Of a DNA stretch of 10,745 nucleotides, positions 1 through 7,465 are shown in pieces; position 1 is the stretch's first letter, and every line of letters starts with the position of its first letter. Source of the DNA: Clostridia bacterium (GTDB lineage Bacteria > Bacillota > Clostridia > Oscillospirales > Acutalibacteraceae); NCBI GenBank assembly GCA_017939855.1, contig JAGAZW010000035.1:1-10745 (forward strand). The letters are read 5' to 3'. The position numbers and the translations under genes were made by a program. The notes under the pieces are model-generated. The model worked only from the letters and a program-made list of their open reading frames with translations. It searched no databases and was not told where the DNA came from.

Positions 1-522
1 AATCTTATAGATAAAATTGTTCCTCATCTTCACAAACTCACCGGTATAGACCAAGAGGCTCATCCCAACAATACTAAACAGCTTAACAAGGTGCTTTTAT
101 TTGTTATCGCTATTGCAATTCATAATCTTCCTGAGGGAATTGCAGCGGGTGTGGGTTTTGGTACGGGTAAAACTGCAGAAGCTCTAACTATTGCAGGAGG
201 TATAGCACTTCAGAATATACCGGAAGGAATGGTCATTATAGCGCCGTTGCTAAATGCAGGGATGAAGCGCTCAAGAACCTTTTTTATTGCCCTCATAGCC
301 GGTATAATCGAGGTTATAGGAACCCTGCTCGGTTTCTTTGCAGTGAGCATTTCAAATAAGGTCTTACCGTTTGCCCTCGCCTTTGCAGGAGGCACAATGC
401 TATATGTTATAAGTGACGAAATGATACCCGAAACTCATGCGCATGGCAGTCAGCGTGGAGCTACCTATTCACTTCTTGTAGGCTTTTGCCTTATGTTAAT
501 ACTAGATATTATTTTAGGATAA
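1..522 (+). CDS. ZIP family metal transporter, GufA/ZupT-like (3' part only)
   Basis: This membrane protein probably imports Zn2+, Fe2+ or a related divalent metal. The reading frame is open from base 1, so the start lies outside the window and 173 residues are visible. The GTG at 91 is internal, inside the first visible membrane segment. Two ZIP metal-binding helices can be read: HNLPEG (visible residues 41-46) and QNIPEG (71-76). Glu104 in the next helix and SDEMIPETH near residue 138 fit the following helices. Gln instead of His in the second motif is typical of the GufA branch, which includes Bordetella ZIPB. A histidine-containing loop (HLHK, residues 9-12) precedes the first visible helix. 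The stop is 11 nt before fprA, so the two are probably co-transcribed. The family is certain; the metal cannot be assigned from sequence. Confidence 0.93.
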   Translation, partial: NLIDKIVPHLHKLTGIDQEAHPNNTKQLNKVLLFVIAIAIHNLPEGIAAGVGFGTGKTAEALTIAGGIALQNIPEGMVIIAPLLNAGMKRSRTFFIALIAGIIEVIGTLLGFFAVSISNKVLPFALAFAGGTMLYVISDEMIPETHAHGSQRGATYSLLVGFCLMLILDIILG

Positions 523-528
523 GGAAGG
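521..528 (+). promoter_or_regulatory. Shine-Dalgarno site that fixes the fprA start
   Basis: AAGGAAGG overlaps the ZIP stop codon and stands 5 nt before the ATG at 534. It supports that ATG over the in-frame TTG at 486, which would lie inside the ZIP gene and has no comparable site. The overlap suggests that translation of fprA is coupled to the transporter gene. Confidence 0.75.
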
Positions 529-533
529 ATAAA

Positions 534-1688
534 ATGCAGATTAGCAATGATATCAAATATATTGGAGTTAATGACAAAAATATAGATTTATTTGAAGGAC
601 AGTATGTCGTTCCAAACGGTATGGCGTATAATTCATACATAATCGAAGACGAAAAAACAGCCATTTTTGATTCTGTTGATAAAAACTTTAAAGAAGAATG
701 GCTCACTAACATTAAAAATGCACTGGGCGACAAAATTCCCGATTACTTCATTGTTCAACATATGGAACCCGACCACTCTGCTAACATTAAAGAGTTTGCA
801 CTTTGTTATCCCGAAACAATTATCGTCGCATCAGATAAAGCGTTTTTGATGATGAACAAGTTTTTTAAAACCGATTTTTTAGACAGAAGACTTGTTGTTA
901 AAGACGGCGACACTTTATCTTTGGGCAAACACACTCTTTCCTTCTTTACCGCACCTATGGTGCACTGGCCGGAAGTTATTATGACATACGACAGCTATGA
1001 TAAGGTGCTGTTTTCGGCAGATGCTTTCGGAAAATTCGGTGCCTTAGATGCACAAGAAGACTGGGCATGTGAAGCAAGAAGATATTATTTCGGTATTGTC
1101 GGAAAATACGGTACACAAGTACAGGCTTTATTAAAAAAATTAGCTGATACTGAAATTCAAACCATTTGTCCGCTGCACGGTCCGGTTTTGAAGGAAAACT
1201 TAGGTTATTATCTGAATCTGTATAATACCTGGTCCTCATACGAAGTTGAAAGCGACGGAATTGTAATAGCTTATACTTCGGTTTACGGAAACACTAAAAA
1301 GGCGGTCGAGCTTTTAAAAGAAGAACTCGAAAAGTCGGGTGAAAAAAACATCGTTGTCAACGACCTCGCTCGATGCGATATGGCGGAGGCTATTGAAGAT
1401 GCCTTCCGCTATGGAAAAATCGTTCTTGCCACAACAACCTATAACGGCGACATTTTCCCGTTTATGCACCAGTTCATTTACGGTTTGCTTGAAAGAGGAT
1501 ACAAAAATCGGACTATCGGTATTATCGAAAACGGAAGCTGGGCACCGGTTGCTGCAAGAACTATAAAAAAGCTTTTTGAAAACAGCAAAGGTATTGATTT
1601 TACAGATACAACCATTACTATCAATTCAGCAATCGGTGACGAAAACATCCAACAGATAAAAACTATGTCTAAAGAGCTTTGCAATTAA
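534..1688 (+). CDS. fprA: FprA-type flavodiiron protein (O2/NO reductase)
   Basis: This is a cytoplasmic A-type flavoprotein of 384 aa, the usual length for a two-domain flavodiiron protein. Such enzymes reduce O2 to water, and in some cases NO to N2O, to protect anaerobes. Residues 1-240 are the metallo-beta-lactamase-like domain. They carry the diiron ligands in canonical order and spacing: H76-x-E78-x-D80 with H81, then H144, D163 (SADAFG) and H215 (CPLHG). Residues 241-384 are the flavodoxin domain, with the FMN phosphate loop TSVYGNT (248-254). All ligands are present, so the protein should be active. The next gene encodes rubredoxin, the usual electron donor to this family. Electrons would come from an NAD(P)H:rubredoxin reductase that is not in the window. 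The preference between O2 and NO cannot be read from sequence. Confidence 0.96.
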   Translation: MQISNDIKYIGVNDKNIDLFEGQYVVPNGMAYNSYIIEDEKTAIFDSVDKNFKEEWLTNIKNALGDKIPDYFIVQHMEPDHSANIKEFALCYPETIIVASDKAFLMMNKFFKTDFLDRRLVVKDGDTLSLGKHTLSFFTAPMVHWPEVIMTYDSYDKVLFSADAFGKFGALDAQEDWACEARRYYFGIVGKYGTQVQALLKKLADTEIQTICPLHGPVLKENLGYYLNLYNTWSSYEVESDGIVIAYTSVYGNTKKAVELLKEELEKSGEKNIVVNDLARCDMAEAIEDAFRYGKIVLATTTYNGDIFPFMHQFIYGLLERGYKNRTIGIIENGSWAPVAARTIKKLFENSKGIDFTDTTITINSAIGDENIQQIKTMSKELCN

Positions 1689-1733
1689 GCTTTACCCTTT
1701 GGGTTAAATTATTTTCGGAAGGAGGTTTTAATT

Positions 1734-1886
1734 ATGGACTTTATTTGTAAGATTTGCGCATATGTTTATGACGAGAAACTCGGGGATCCGGATAACGGTA
1801 TAACACCGGGCACTAAATGGGATGAGCTTCCGAAAGATTTTGTATGCCCCGTTTGTAAGCGCGGAAAAGAATATTTCCTTAAATAA
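1734..1886 (+). CDS. Rubredoxin
   Basis: This is a 50-residue one-iron electron carrier of the usual rubredoxin size. The Fe(Cys)4 ligands are C5-x-x-C8 and C38-P-V-C41, and the central GDPDNGITPGT segment is typical. A strong Shine-Dalgarno (GGAAGGAGG, 1718-1726) precedes the ATG at 1734. The gene lies 45 nt after fprA and before a terminator, so it should be co-transcribed and serve as FprA's electron donor. Several positions are atypical. The Gly that normally follows the second Cys of each pair is Ala9 in one loop and Lys42 in the other. The core aromatics are Trp29 and Phe36, where typical rubredoxins such as that of Clostridium pasteurianum have Phe30 and Trp37. The identification is certain; the functional effect of these changes is inference. 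Confidence 0.95.
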   Translation: MDFICKICAYVYDEKLGDPDNGITPGTKWDELPKDFVCPVCKRGKEYFLK

Positions 1887-1895
1887 CAAGAAGGA

Positions 1896-1930
1896 AAGAG
1901 AGCTACATATTGTAGCTCTCTTATTTTTTT
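1896..1930. terminator. Bidirectional intrinsic terminator between convergent genes
   Basis: A 12-bp perfect stem (1896-1907 with 1911-1922) closes a 3-nt loop and runs into a T-rich tail at 1921-1930, ending the ZIP-fprA-rubredoxin unit. The same hairpin lies just beyond the minus-strand glycosyltransferase. Its right arm overlaps that gene's stop codon (1921-1923), and a T-rich stretch follows it on the minus strand, so it probably serves both directions. Confidence 0.88.
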
Positions 1931-2637
1931 AATTCTTTTTTTACTATGCTTAAAAATTTTATGTTATTATTGTAAAACCTACCCAATCGCTTAGGTTCGC
2001 ATATAATACGATACAGCCATTCGCAGTTTAGTTTTATAAAGATCTTCGGCGCTCTTTTTTTTGTGCCACTTAAAACATCAATTGAACCGCCGCAGCCGAT
2101 AAATATCCCCTTCTCAAAAAGATGAAGATTATTGTATACAGCAAGTTCCTGTCGTGGTATCCCGAGGGCTACAAAAACTAAATCGGGTTTTGTTTGAGAA
2201 ATATACTCAAAGACTTTATTCTCGTCATCGGTATATCCGTCGTGAAGTCCTGCAATTTTAAGTGCGGGATATTTTTGGCTTAAAACACCTGCAAATTTCT
2301 TTAATACTTCACTTTTGGCGCCGTAAAAATAAACAGAAAGACCCATCTTGTTACCACACGACAAAAGATATTCTACCGTTTCTACCCCCGTCACTCGTTC
2401 CTTTACTGCAATCCCCGCCATTTTTGCGGCCTTTACAACTCCTATTCCATCAGGAACAATAATGGTTTCAGGGTCTATCAACGCCTTGTGAAAATCTGTA
2501 TTAATACGACCTGTCATAAGGGTCTCAGGATTAGCGGTTACAACAAAAGTTTTTTTGCTTTCTTTTATTCTTTTTTCTAAAAACTCATAAAACTCCTTGT
2601 TACTACCGATAAAAAGCTTTTTCAAATATTCCAGCAT
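1921..2637 (-). CDS. WecG/TagA/CpsF family glycosyltransferase
   Basis: This is a GT26-family enzyme (238 aa). Relatives transfer N-acetylmannosamine or N-acetylmannosaminuronic acid from a UDP-sugar to a lipid-linked sugar for wall teichoic acid or surface polysaccharide. Visible family motifs are TANPETL (34-40), PDGIG (62-66) with D63 matching the essential Asp of TagA, GIPRQE (159-164) with Q163, and GCGGSIDVLSG (181-191). The C-terminal part has R210, R217 and R220, spaced like the three arginines of the TagA appendage that completes the active site at the membrane. There is no signal peptide. The ATG at 2637 lies 4 nt after the galM stop, and its Shine-Dalgarno (GAGGT) is within the last galM codons, so translation is probably coupled. 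The exact sugar is unknown, and no teichoic acid genes lie nearby. Confidence 0.9.
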   Translation of the reverse strand: MLEYLKKLFIGSNKEFYEFLEKRIKESKKTFVVTANPETLMTGRINTDFHKALIDPETIIVPDGIGVVKAAKMAGIAVKERVTGVETVEYLLSCGNKMGLSVYFYGAKSEVLKKFAGVLSQKYPALKIAGLHDGYTDDENKVFEYISQTKPDLVFVALGIPRQELAVYNNLHLFEKGIFIGCGGSIDVLSGTKKRAPKIFIKLNCEWLYRIICEPKRLGRFYNNNIKFLSIVKKELKK

Positions 2638-2641
2638 TTTA

Positions 2642-3685
2642 TTACCTCACCGAAAATTTATACTCGGTTTTAGAATAAAAAATTTCGTCCTTTTTCAAAA
2701 CGGGTGTTGGAAAATAGGATATACTTGTGGCATTAGGGAAACCCTGAGTTTCAAAGCATATACCGCCGAGTCTTGGATATTTCACATTTCCTTTGCCCAC
2801 AACATCACCAAAATGAAGTGCCGAATAGATCTGAACACCCGGCTCATCAGTAAAGGTTTCCATTAAAATTCCCGTTTTTTTAGAGTAGATTTCTGCTGCC
2901 TTTTTAAACTCGCCTCTTACCATACTCAAAACAAAGTTATGGTCAAGACCACCCGTTAAATCTATTGGATAGCATCCCTTTGAATTAATACAGTCACCAA
3001 CAGCCTTTGGTCTTCTAAAGTCCATAGCAGTGTTTTTGACAGGCTTTATCTCCCCTGTAGCAAGAGCGTTCTTATCGGTTTCACAATATCCATCGGCAAA
3101 AATACTCATTATGTGGTCTTCGACAGTTTTACCACTTTCAGCTCCCGATAAATTAAAATAGGCATGGTTGGTGAAGTTTACGACTGTATCTTTATTGCTT
3201 TGGACAGTATACTCTATAACTAAAGAGTTGTCTTTTGTCAAAGTAAATAAAACCGAAAGCATAAGCTCTCCAGGAAAGCCTTCTTCCATATCAGGACTTA
3301 CAATACTCATTTTGACCGAGTTTTCTAAAGATTCCACCGTAAAAAGCTTCTTATCAAAACCTTCTATTCCTCCATGAAGATGATTAGGCCCGTTATTGGC
3401 GGCAAGTTTATACTCTTTGCCGTCAAGTGTGAAAACAGCATTTTCTATCCTGTTAGCAAATCTACCTATAGTAGCGCCTATATAATTATCCTGAGCATAT
3501 CCTTCGGCAGAATCAAACCCTAATGCAACATCGATTAAATTCCCCTTATTGTCGGGAACACATATATTCACTATTCTGGCACCAAAGTCGCTTACAGAAA
3601 CCTTCATTTTACCGTTATCAATAGTATAAAGTTTTGCGTCTTCACCCATAGGCGTTTTGCCGAAGGAAGATATATTTATCATCAT
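2642..3685 (-). CDS. galM: Aldose 1-epimerase (galactose mutarotase)
   Basis: GalM interconverts the alpha and beta anomers of galactose, glucose and similar sugars in the cytoplasm. The 347-aa product has the family length and key residues: GRFANRI (74-80, substrate Arg75), NHLHGG (101-106), the catalytic acid His174 in NHAYFNLSG, Asp248 in LDHNF, and the catalytic base Glu312 in ETQG. A GTG at 3691 is in frame but lies inside the AAAGGTG Shine-Dalgarno (3689-3695), so it is not the start. The ATG at 3685 is 5 nt and the ATG at 3682 is 8 nt from the AGG core, and either could be used. A good promoter lies upstream at 3742-3770. There are no other galactose (Leloir) genes here; its partner is the coupled glycosyltransferase gene. 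Function is confident, the physiological sugar is not. Confidence 0.95.
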   Translation of the reverse strand: MMINISSFGKTPMGEDAKLYTIDNGKMKVSVSDFGARIVNICVPDNKGNLIDVALGFDSAEGYAQDNYIGATIGRFANRIENAVFTLDGKEYKLAANNGPNHLHGGIEGFDKKLFTVESLENSVKMSIVSPDMEEGFPGELMLSVLFTLTKDNSLVIEYTVQSNKDTVVNFTNHAYFNLSGAESGKTVEDHIMSIFADGYCETDKNALATGEIKPVKNTAMDFRRPKAVGDCINSKGCYPIDLTGGLDHNFVLSMVRGEFKKAAEIYSKKTGILMETFTDEPGVQIYSALHFGDVVGKGNVKYPRLGGICFETQGFPNATSISYFPTPVLKKDEIFYSKTEYKFSVR

Positions 3686-3741
3686 TTTCACCTTTTGAAT
3701 TTAAAGCTTTGAGACAGTTTTGAATTATTAACTTTATCCTG

Positions 3742-3770
3742 ATTATAACATTTACACCCATATTTTTCAA
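3742..3770 (-). promoter_or_regulatory. Sigma-A promoter of galM and the glycosyltransferase gene
   Basis: On the minus strand TTGAAA (3770-3765), a 17-nt spacer and TATAAT (3747-3742) form a near-consensus promoter with a TGT extended -10. The predicted start near 3735 leaves a leader of about 50 nt before galM. Confidence 0.8.
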
Positions 3771-3779
3771 TAACAACTT

Positions 3780-5081
3780 TTATCGCTTTAAATCATCGGT
3801 AGCAGGATTATCTATAAGCTGACCTTTCTCACTAAATCGTGACCCATGACAAGGACAGTCCCAGCTACGCTCATACTTGTTCCATTTAAGAGCGCAACCC
3901 AAATGGGGACAACGAGGTGTTGTGGGTGTGATAAGATTAAGGGTCGATTCAAAAGCATTAATTAACAATTGTGGTCGCAAAATACTTCTCGACGGCGAAA
4001 AAAGCTCGGTATACTGGTTGTTTCTTTCAAGCACCAAATCAAAAAGCAGCCTGGCTGCTACCATTGACGAGGTCATTCCCCATTTGTTAAATCCGGTCGC
4101 TACATATAAATCGTTTGTATTATTAGAATATTCCCCGATATATGGAACACCGTCAAGTGTCATACAATCCTGCGTAGCCCAACGGCAAACTTCGGTAGCA
4201 GTTGGATAATATTTGTTTGCAAAATCTGATATTTCTTTCCAATTCCCGCCTTTTTTACCCGTACGATGTGAGCCACCGCCTATTATCAGCATATCATTGT
4301 ATTCTCTGAATGAAAATCCCTTTTCATTTTCGTCTAAATACATTCCGTTAATACGTTCGGTGTTTTTATATGCTATAACATAAGAGCGATGCTGATAAAG
4401 CTTTAAAAAGTAACTGCCGTGTTTATTAAATATCGGAAAATGCGTCGCAACGATAGCTTTTTTTGCGTATATCCTGCCACCGTTTGTTTTGAAAAACTCC
4501 CCGTTATATTCCAAAACTTTTGTGTTTTGATATATCTTTAAACTTTTGCATATTGTAGATATGAATTTTAAAGGATTAAATTGTGCCTGATTTTTAAACC
4601 TTATCGCACCTGCAATATCAAACGGCAGTTCTATACTTTCCCTAAAATCTGCCTTTGCACCGATTTTATCAAGAGCTGAAAGTTCCTCTTCCAGCTTGTC
4701 CCGACGGTCTAAAGAATAAACAAAGGCATCTTTCTCTTCAAAATCACAAGATATGTTTTCACATAATTTCCTGTAGCTGATAACAGCTTCCTCATTCGCC
4801 TTGTAATAAAGGTGAGCTTTTTCTGTGCCAAACTGCCTTATTAATTTGCCATATATAAGAGAATGTTGCCAGGTGATTTTTGCTGTTGTGTTTTTTGTTA
4901 TACCACAGCAGACCTCCCCCGCTTCAACCAAGGCATAATCTACGCCTTCTCGCTCGAGAAAGTATGCGCACAGCACCCCCGCAATACCTGCTCCTATTAT
5001 CAGCACATCGGTCTTTAAATCTCCTTTTAACTCACAAAATGGCGGTTGTCTCGTTTCTTTTTGCCATATAGAATTTATCAT
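3780..5081 (-). CDS. FAD-dependent oxidoreductase with C-terminal Rieske [2Fe-2S] domain
   Basis: This is a 433-aa soluble two-domain flavoprotein of the DAO (glycine oxidase-like) superfamily. Residues 24-46 hold the dinucleotide-binding fold with GAGIAG (30-35). TKNTTAKITWQH (62-73) is characteristic of the Rieske-fused DAO subfamily, which includes Bacillus YhfW. Residues 325-345 form the C-terminal FAD-contact region. The Rieske centre has C391-x-H393 and C409-x-x-H412 as cluster ligands. C396 and C411 sit where other Rieske proteins form a disulfide. The C terminus (NPATDDLKR) matches the normal end of the family, so the protein is complete although shorter than the roughly 500 aa of Bacillus homologues. 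A GGTGAT Shine-Dalgarno precedes the ATG. No convincing promoter is visible between it and the upstream terminator (5082-5128). The substrate is unknown; electron transfer from FAD to the Rieske centre is inference. Confidence 0.92.
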   Translation of the reverse strand: MINSIWQKETRQPPFCELKGDLKTDVLIIGAGIAGVLCAYFLEREGVDYALVEAGEVCCGITKNTTAKITWQHSLIYGKLIRQFGTEKAHLYYKANEEAVISYRKLCENISCDFEEKDAFVYSLDRRDKLEEELSALDKIGAKADFRESIELPFDIAGAIRFKNQAQFNPLKFISTICKSLKIYQNTKVLEYNGEFFKTNGGRIYAKKAIVATHFPIFNKHGSYFLKLYQHRSYVIAYKNTERINGMYLDENEKGFSFREYNDMLIIGGGSHRTGKKGGNWKEISDFANKYYPTATEVCRWATQDCMTLDGVPYIGEYSNNTNDLYVATGFNKWGMTSSMVAARLLFDLVLERNNQYTELFSPSRSILRPQLLINAFESTLNLITPTTPRCPHLGCALKWNKYERSWDCPCHGSRFSEKGQLIDNPATDDLKR

Positions 5082-5128
5082 TTTATCACCAAAAATAGTA
5101 TGCGCAAAAAAGGGATTTTAATGATACT

Positions 5129-5175
5129 AAAAATAAAAACGCTTTATAAAGCCTGACTGCCCTATAAAGCGTTTT
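5129..5175 (-). terminator. Intrinsic terminator of the antiporter gene
   Basis: A 13-bp perfect stem (5136-5148 with 5163-5175) encloses a 14-nt loop, 7 nt after the antiporter stop on the minus strand. It runs into two five-T runs (5139-5135 and 5133-5129). It should insulate the antiporter from the Rieske oxidoreductase gene. Confidence 0.88.
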
Positions 5176-5182
5176 AACTGTT

Positions 5183-6469
5183 TTATGCCTTTTGCTGTTT
5201 TTGTTTTAGGTGTTCTTCTCTGGCGCTTACCTTGCCTTCGGGACTTATTTCCCCTGCCTTCATAAGAGCAACCTTTGTAAGATAGGGACCGACCAACTCA
5301 TATATAAGGACTGAGAAGAGGGTTATGTTTGCTACTATACTCCCTTCACTTCCCAAGCTCTCGGCTTTGATTGCCATACCAAGCGCCACACCTGCTTGAG
5401 GGAATAAGGTTATACCGAGATATTTTACAACCTTACTGTCGCATTTTACCGCCTTTGCACTTAAAAATGCACCATAATATTTACCAAGGCATCGCACAAT
5501 AATATAAACTATGCCTATGAAAATTATTATACCGTTAGTAAATACAGAAAGCTCTAGTTCGGCACCGCTTATAACGAAGAAGAGAATAAGAAGTGGCGCA
5601 GACCAACGGTCGATTCGCTCCATAAGCTCCTCGGAGAAGTCGCATACATTACAGAACACCGTACCCAACATCATACATACCAAAAGAGATGAAAATGCAA
5701 TATTAATGCCGCCTATTTGGAAATTCAGCATAGAAAGTGCTACAGTTAGCAATACAAAGGTTACCGACATTGCCATACGTTTTGAACGTGAATGAAAGAA
5801 TTTTTCAAAATGGCTGAACAAAAGCCCCATTATTAGACCTAGTAACAGTGATAGCACTACCTCAAGTGTAGGCTCTAAAATTACCGATATCATATCTATA
5901 TGCCCCGAAATGAGCGCTCTTGCAACGCCGAAAGAAATTGCAAACAGTATCAGACCCACAGCATCATCAAGTGCTACTATAGGCAACAAGAGGTCTGTCA
6001 AGGGACCCTTTGATTTGTACTGACGCACAACCATTAAGGTCGCTGCCGGTGCCGTTGCCGAAGCTACTGCACCTAATACTATTGCCGAAGGCAGTGGCAG
6101 TTTATCCGGAAATGCGAAATGCACTGCGATCAAAGCTACATCTACCAAAACTGTAGCGCAAAGAGCTTGAAAAATACCTATTACAGTGGCTTGTCTTCCT
6201 GTTTTTTTAAGTTGTGAAAGCCTGAATTCATTACCAATGGAAAAGGCTATAAATCCTAGTGCCACATCAGAGATGATACTGTATGTTTTTATATCATCCA
6301 TACTTATAAAGCCCAGTCCCGGTACATTTAAACTTCCTAAAACATAGGGGCCTATCAATATTCCTGCTACCAGGTATGCGGTTACCGCAGGAAGCTTCAC
6401 GAGCTTTGCCAGACGTGAAAGCATCAATCCAGAAAATAGCGCAATAGATAAACTTAATAATGCCTGCAC
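5183..6469 (-). CDS. CPA2-type cation:proton antiporter (KefB/NapA-like)
   Basis: This is an integral membrane antiporter of 428 aa, consisting almost wholly of hydrophobic segments (about 12 helices) with a short charged C-terminal tail. It would exchange Na+ or K+ for H+ across the cell membrane. ATAPAAT (138-144) marks the unwound helix 4. LDDAVG (167-172) holds the Asp pair at 168-169 that is typical of the CPA2, often electrogenic, branch. QAGVALG lies at 358-364. It has no RCK/TrkA-N domain, unlike Kef channels. An upstream in-frame TTG at 6499 would give 438 aa, but it lies at or before the predicted transcription start and lacks a ribosome site. The GTG at 6469 has a good site 7 nt upstream. 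The gene stands alone between its own promoter and terminator. Ion preference is not predictable. Confidence 0.93.
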   Translation of the reverse strand: MQALLSLSIALFSGLMLSRLAKLVKLPAVTAYLVAGILIGPYVLGSLNVPGLGFISMDDIKTYSIISDVALGFIAFSIGNEFRLSQLKKTGRQATVIGIFQALCATVLVDVALIAVHFAFPDKLPLPSAIVLGAVASATAPAATLMVVRQYKSKGPLTDLLLPIVALDDAVGLILFAISFGVARALISGHIDMISVILEPTLEVVLSLLLGLIMGLLFSHFEKFFHSRSKRMAMSVTFVLLTVALSMLNFQIGGINIAFSSLLVCMMLGTVFCNVCDFSEELMERIDRWSAPLLILFFVISGAELELSVFTNGIIIFIGIVYIIVRCLGKYYGAFLSAKAVKCDSKVVKYLGITLFPQAGVALGMAIKAESLGSEGSIVANITLFSVLIYELVGPYLTKVALMKAGEISPEGKVSAREEHLKQKQQKA

Positions 6470-6476
6470 AAAAATA

Positions 6477-6484
6477 CCTTCTTC
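6477..6484 (-). promoter_or_regulatory. Shine-Dalgarno site selecting the GTG start of the antiporter
   Basis: GAAGAAGG on the minus strand ends 7 nt before the GTG at 6469. It favours that codon over the TTG at 6499, which has no purine-rich site before it. Confidence 0.6.
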
Positions 6485-6502
6485 AACAATTTTTTCCAAG
6501 TA

Positions 6503-6531
6503 ATTGTATCATAAAAGTCATATAATTTCAA
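6503..6531 (-). promoter_or_regulatory. Sigma-A promoter of the antiporter gene
   Basis: On the minus strand TTGAAA (6531-6526), a 17-nt spacer and TACAAT (6508-6503) are present with a TGA extended -10. The expected transcription start is near 6496, giving a leader of about 27 nt to the GTG at 6469. Confidence 0.75.
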
Positions 6532-6591
6532 TGTATAACTTAGCAAATTTTTTTATCTTCCAATACATTTTATTATACACTTTTTATGTTG

Positions 6592-6627
6592 TTAAAGGAT
6601 TGTCACAAAATCGGGACAATCCTTTAA
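6592..6627. terminator. Hairpin downstream of queH, possible weak terminator
   Basis: A 13-bp perfect stem (6592-6604 with 6615-6627) has a 10-nt loop. It starts about 35 nt past the queH stop on the minus strand, the usual place for a terminator, but no T-run follows it on either strand. It may be a weak terminator, an RNA 3'-end stabiliser or a protein-binding palindrome. Confidence 0.4.
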
Positions 6628-6662
6628 TATATACTATTTAGTTTGTATTACAAGTTGCAAAA

Positions 6663-7307
6663 TTACCGCTTTTCTATAGGTTTTCCTTCCATACCCTCTT
6701 TGGCTGCCTTTTCAGAATATATACAGCCACAGTAGTTCTGACGATATAGACCATAACGCTTTGAAAGCTCACAAGAGCGTTTATAACCGTCTTTTTTCTT
6801 AAAATCGGAGCAAAGGTATTTAGTTAAGTATGTGTTTTCAAGTTCTAATCCTATACAATTAAGCCATTCGGCATTTTTATAGGGGCTCACAGTAAGAGTA
6901 GTGGTAAAGTAATCGTATTTATGGGCTTGGGCGTACTGCGCAGTCTTCTCAAGGCGCAAACGATAACATTTTAAACACCTTTGCCCTCCTTCTTGCACAT
7001 TCTCAAGACCTCTCGCTATGTCTTCAAATTCATCACCGTTATACCGAGGCGATATTATATCGATATTCTCAAGATTCATCTCGTTAAGAAGTCTTTTAAG
7101 TTCCTGAAGACGACAAATAAATTCCTCCTTAGGACAAATGTTAGGATTGTAAAAAAATATGGTTATTTCAAAATAGTCTCTTAAAACTTCCAACACTGCA
7201 CTCGAACAAGGCGCACAACATGCATGAAGTAAAAGACGGGGCTTTTTATTTAAAATTCTTATCTTTTGTATCTCAGCTTCCATCAGTTTTTGATAATTTT
7301 CTTTCAT
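6663..7307 (-). CDS. queH: Epoxyqueuosine reductase QueH
   Basis: QueH (formerly DUF208) carries out the last step of queuosine synthesis, reducing epoxyqueuosine to queuosine in tRNA, as the cobalamin-independent alternative to QueG. The 214-aa protein shows the family's metal-binding cysteines: HACCAPC (28-34, C30, C31, C34), CLKC (111-114), and CGC (193-195) in LYRQNYCGC. SDFKKKDGYKRS (167-178) is also characteristic. An in-frame TTG at 7364 lies upstream of the promoter's -35 element and cannot be the start. The ATG at 7307 follows an AAGGG site (7320-7316) and a short leader. No other queuosine genes are nearby. The gene is transcribed divergently from the asparagine synthetase homologue, and the proteins have no obvious functional link. 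Confidence 0.95.
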   Translation of the reverse strand: MKENYQKLMEAEIQKIRILNKKPRLLLHACCAPCSSAVLEVLRDYFEITIFFYNPNICPKEEFICRLQELKRLLNEMNLENIDIISPRYNGDEFEDIARGLENVQEGGQRCLKCYRLRLEKTAQYAQAHKYDYFTTTLTVSPYKNAEWLNCIGLELENTYLTKYLCSDFKKKDGYKRSCELSKRYGLYRQNYCGCIYSEKAAKEGMEGKPIEKR

Positions 7308-7332
7308 TCTCCACACCCTTCGTATTTCTGTA

Positions 7333-7361
7333 ATTATAACACTCTTTTTAAAAAAATACAA
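7333..7361 (-). promoter_or_regulatory. Sigma-A promoter of queH
   Basis: On the minus strand TTGTAT (7361-7356), a 17-nt spacer and a perfect TATAAT (7338-7333) are present with a TGT extended -10. The start near 7326 leaves a leader of about 19 nt to the ATG at 7307. Confidence 0.75.
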
Positions 7362-7465
7362 CAAATATACATATCAAATGCCAAATTCAAACACATAACC
7401 CTCCCTTTTTTAGTAAAGATAAAGATATTCTCCTTGAATATGACTTAATTGTTTTTTGTTGCTTG

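Noticed and set aside
3689..3691. GTG start of galM
   Set aside because: The codon is part of the AAAGGTG ribosome site that serves the ATG at 3685 or 3682.
3693..3726. Direct repeat TTTTGAATT at 3693-3701 and 3718-3726 in the galM leader
   Set aside because: It is short and AT-rich, one copy overlaps the ribosome site, and there is no evidence of a regulator.
6470..6499. TTG start giving a 438-aa antiporter
   Set aside because: It lies at the predicted transcription start and has no ribosome site, while the GTG at 6469 has GAAGAAGG 7 nt upstream.
7308..7364. 19-residue N-terminal extension of QueH from a TTG at 7364
   Set aside because: The extension would overlap the queH promoter, and the TTG lies upstream of the -35 element.
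7425..7441. Inverted repeat ATATTC-n5-GAATAT in the queH/asnB-like intergenic region
   Set aside because: The 6-bp AT-rich arms are expected by chance in this composition and do not overlap either promoter.
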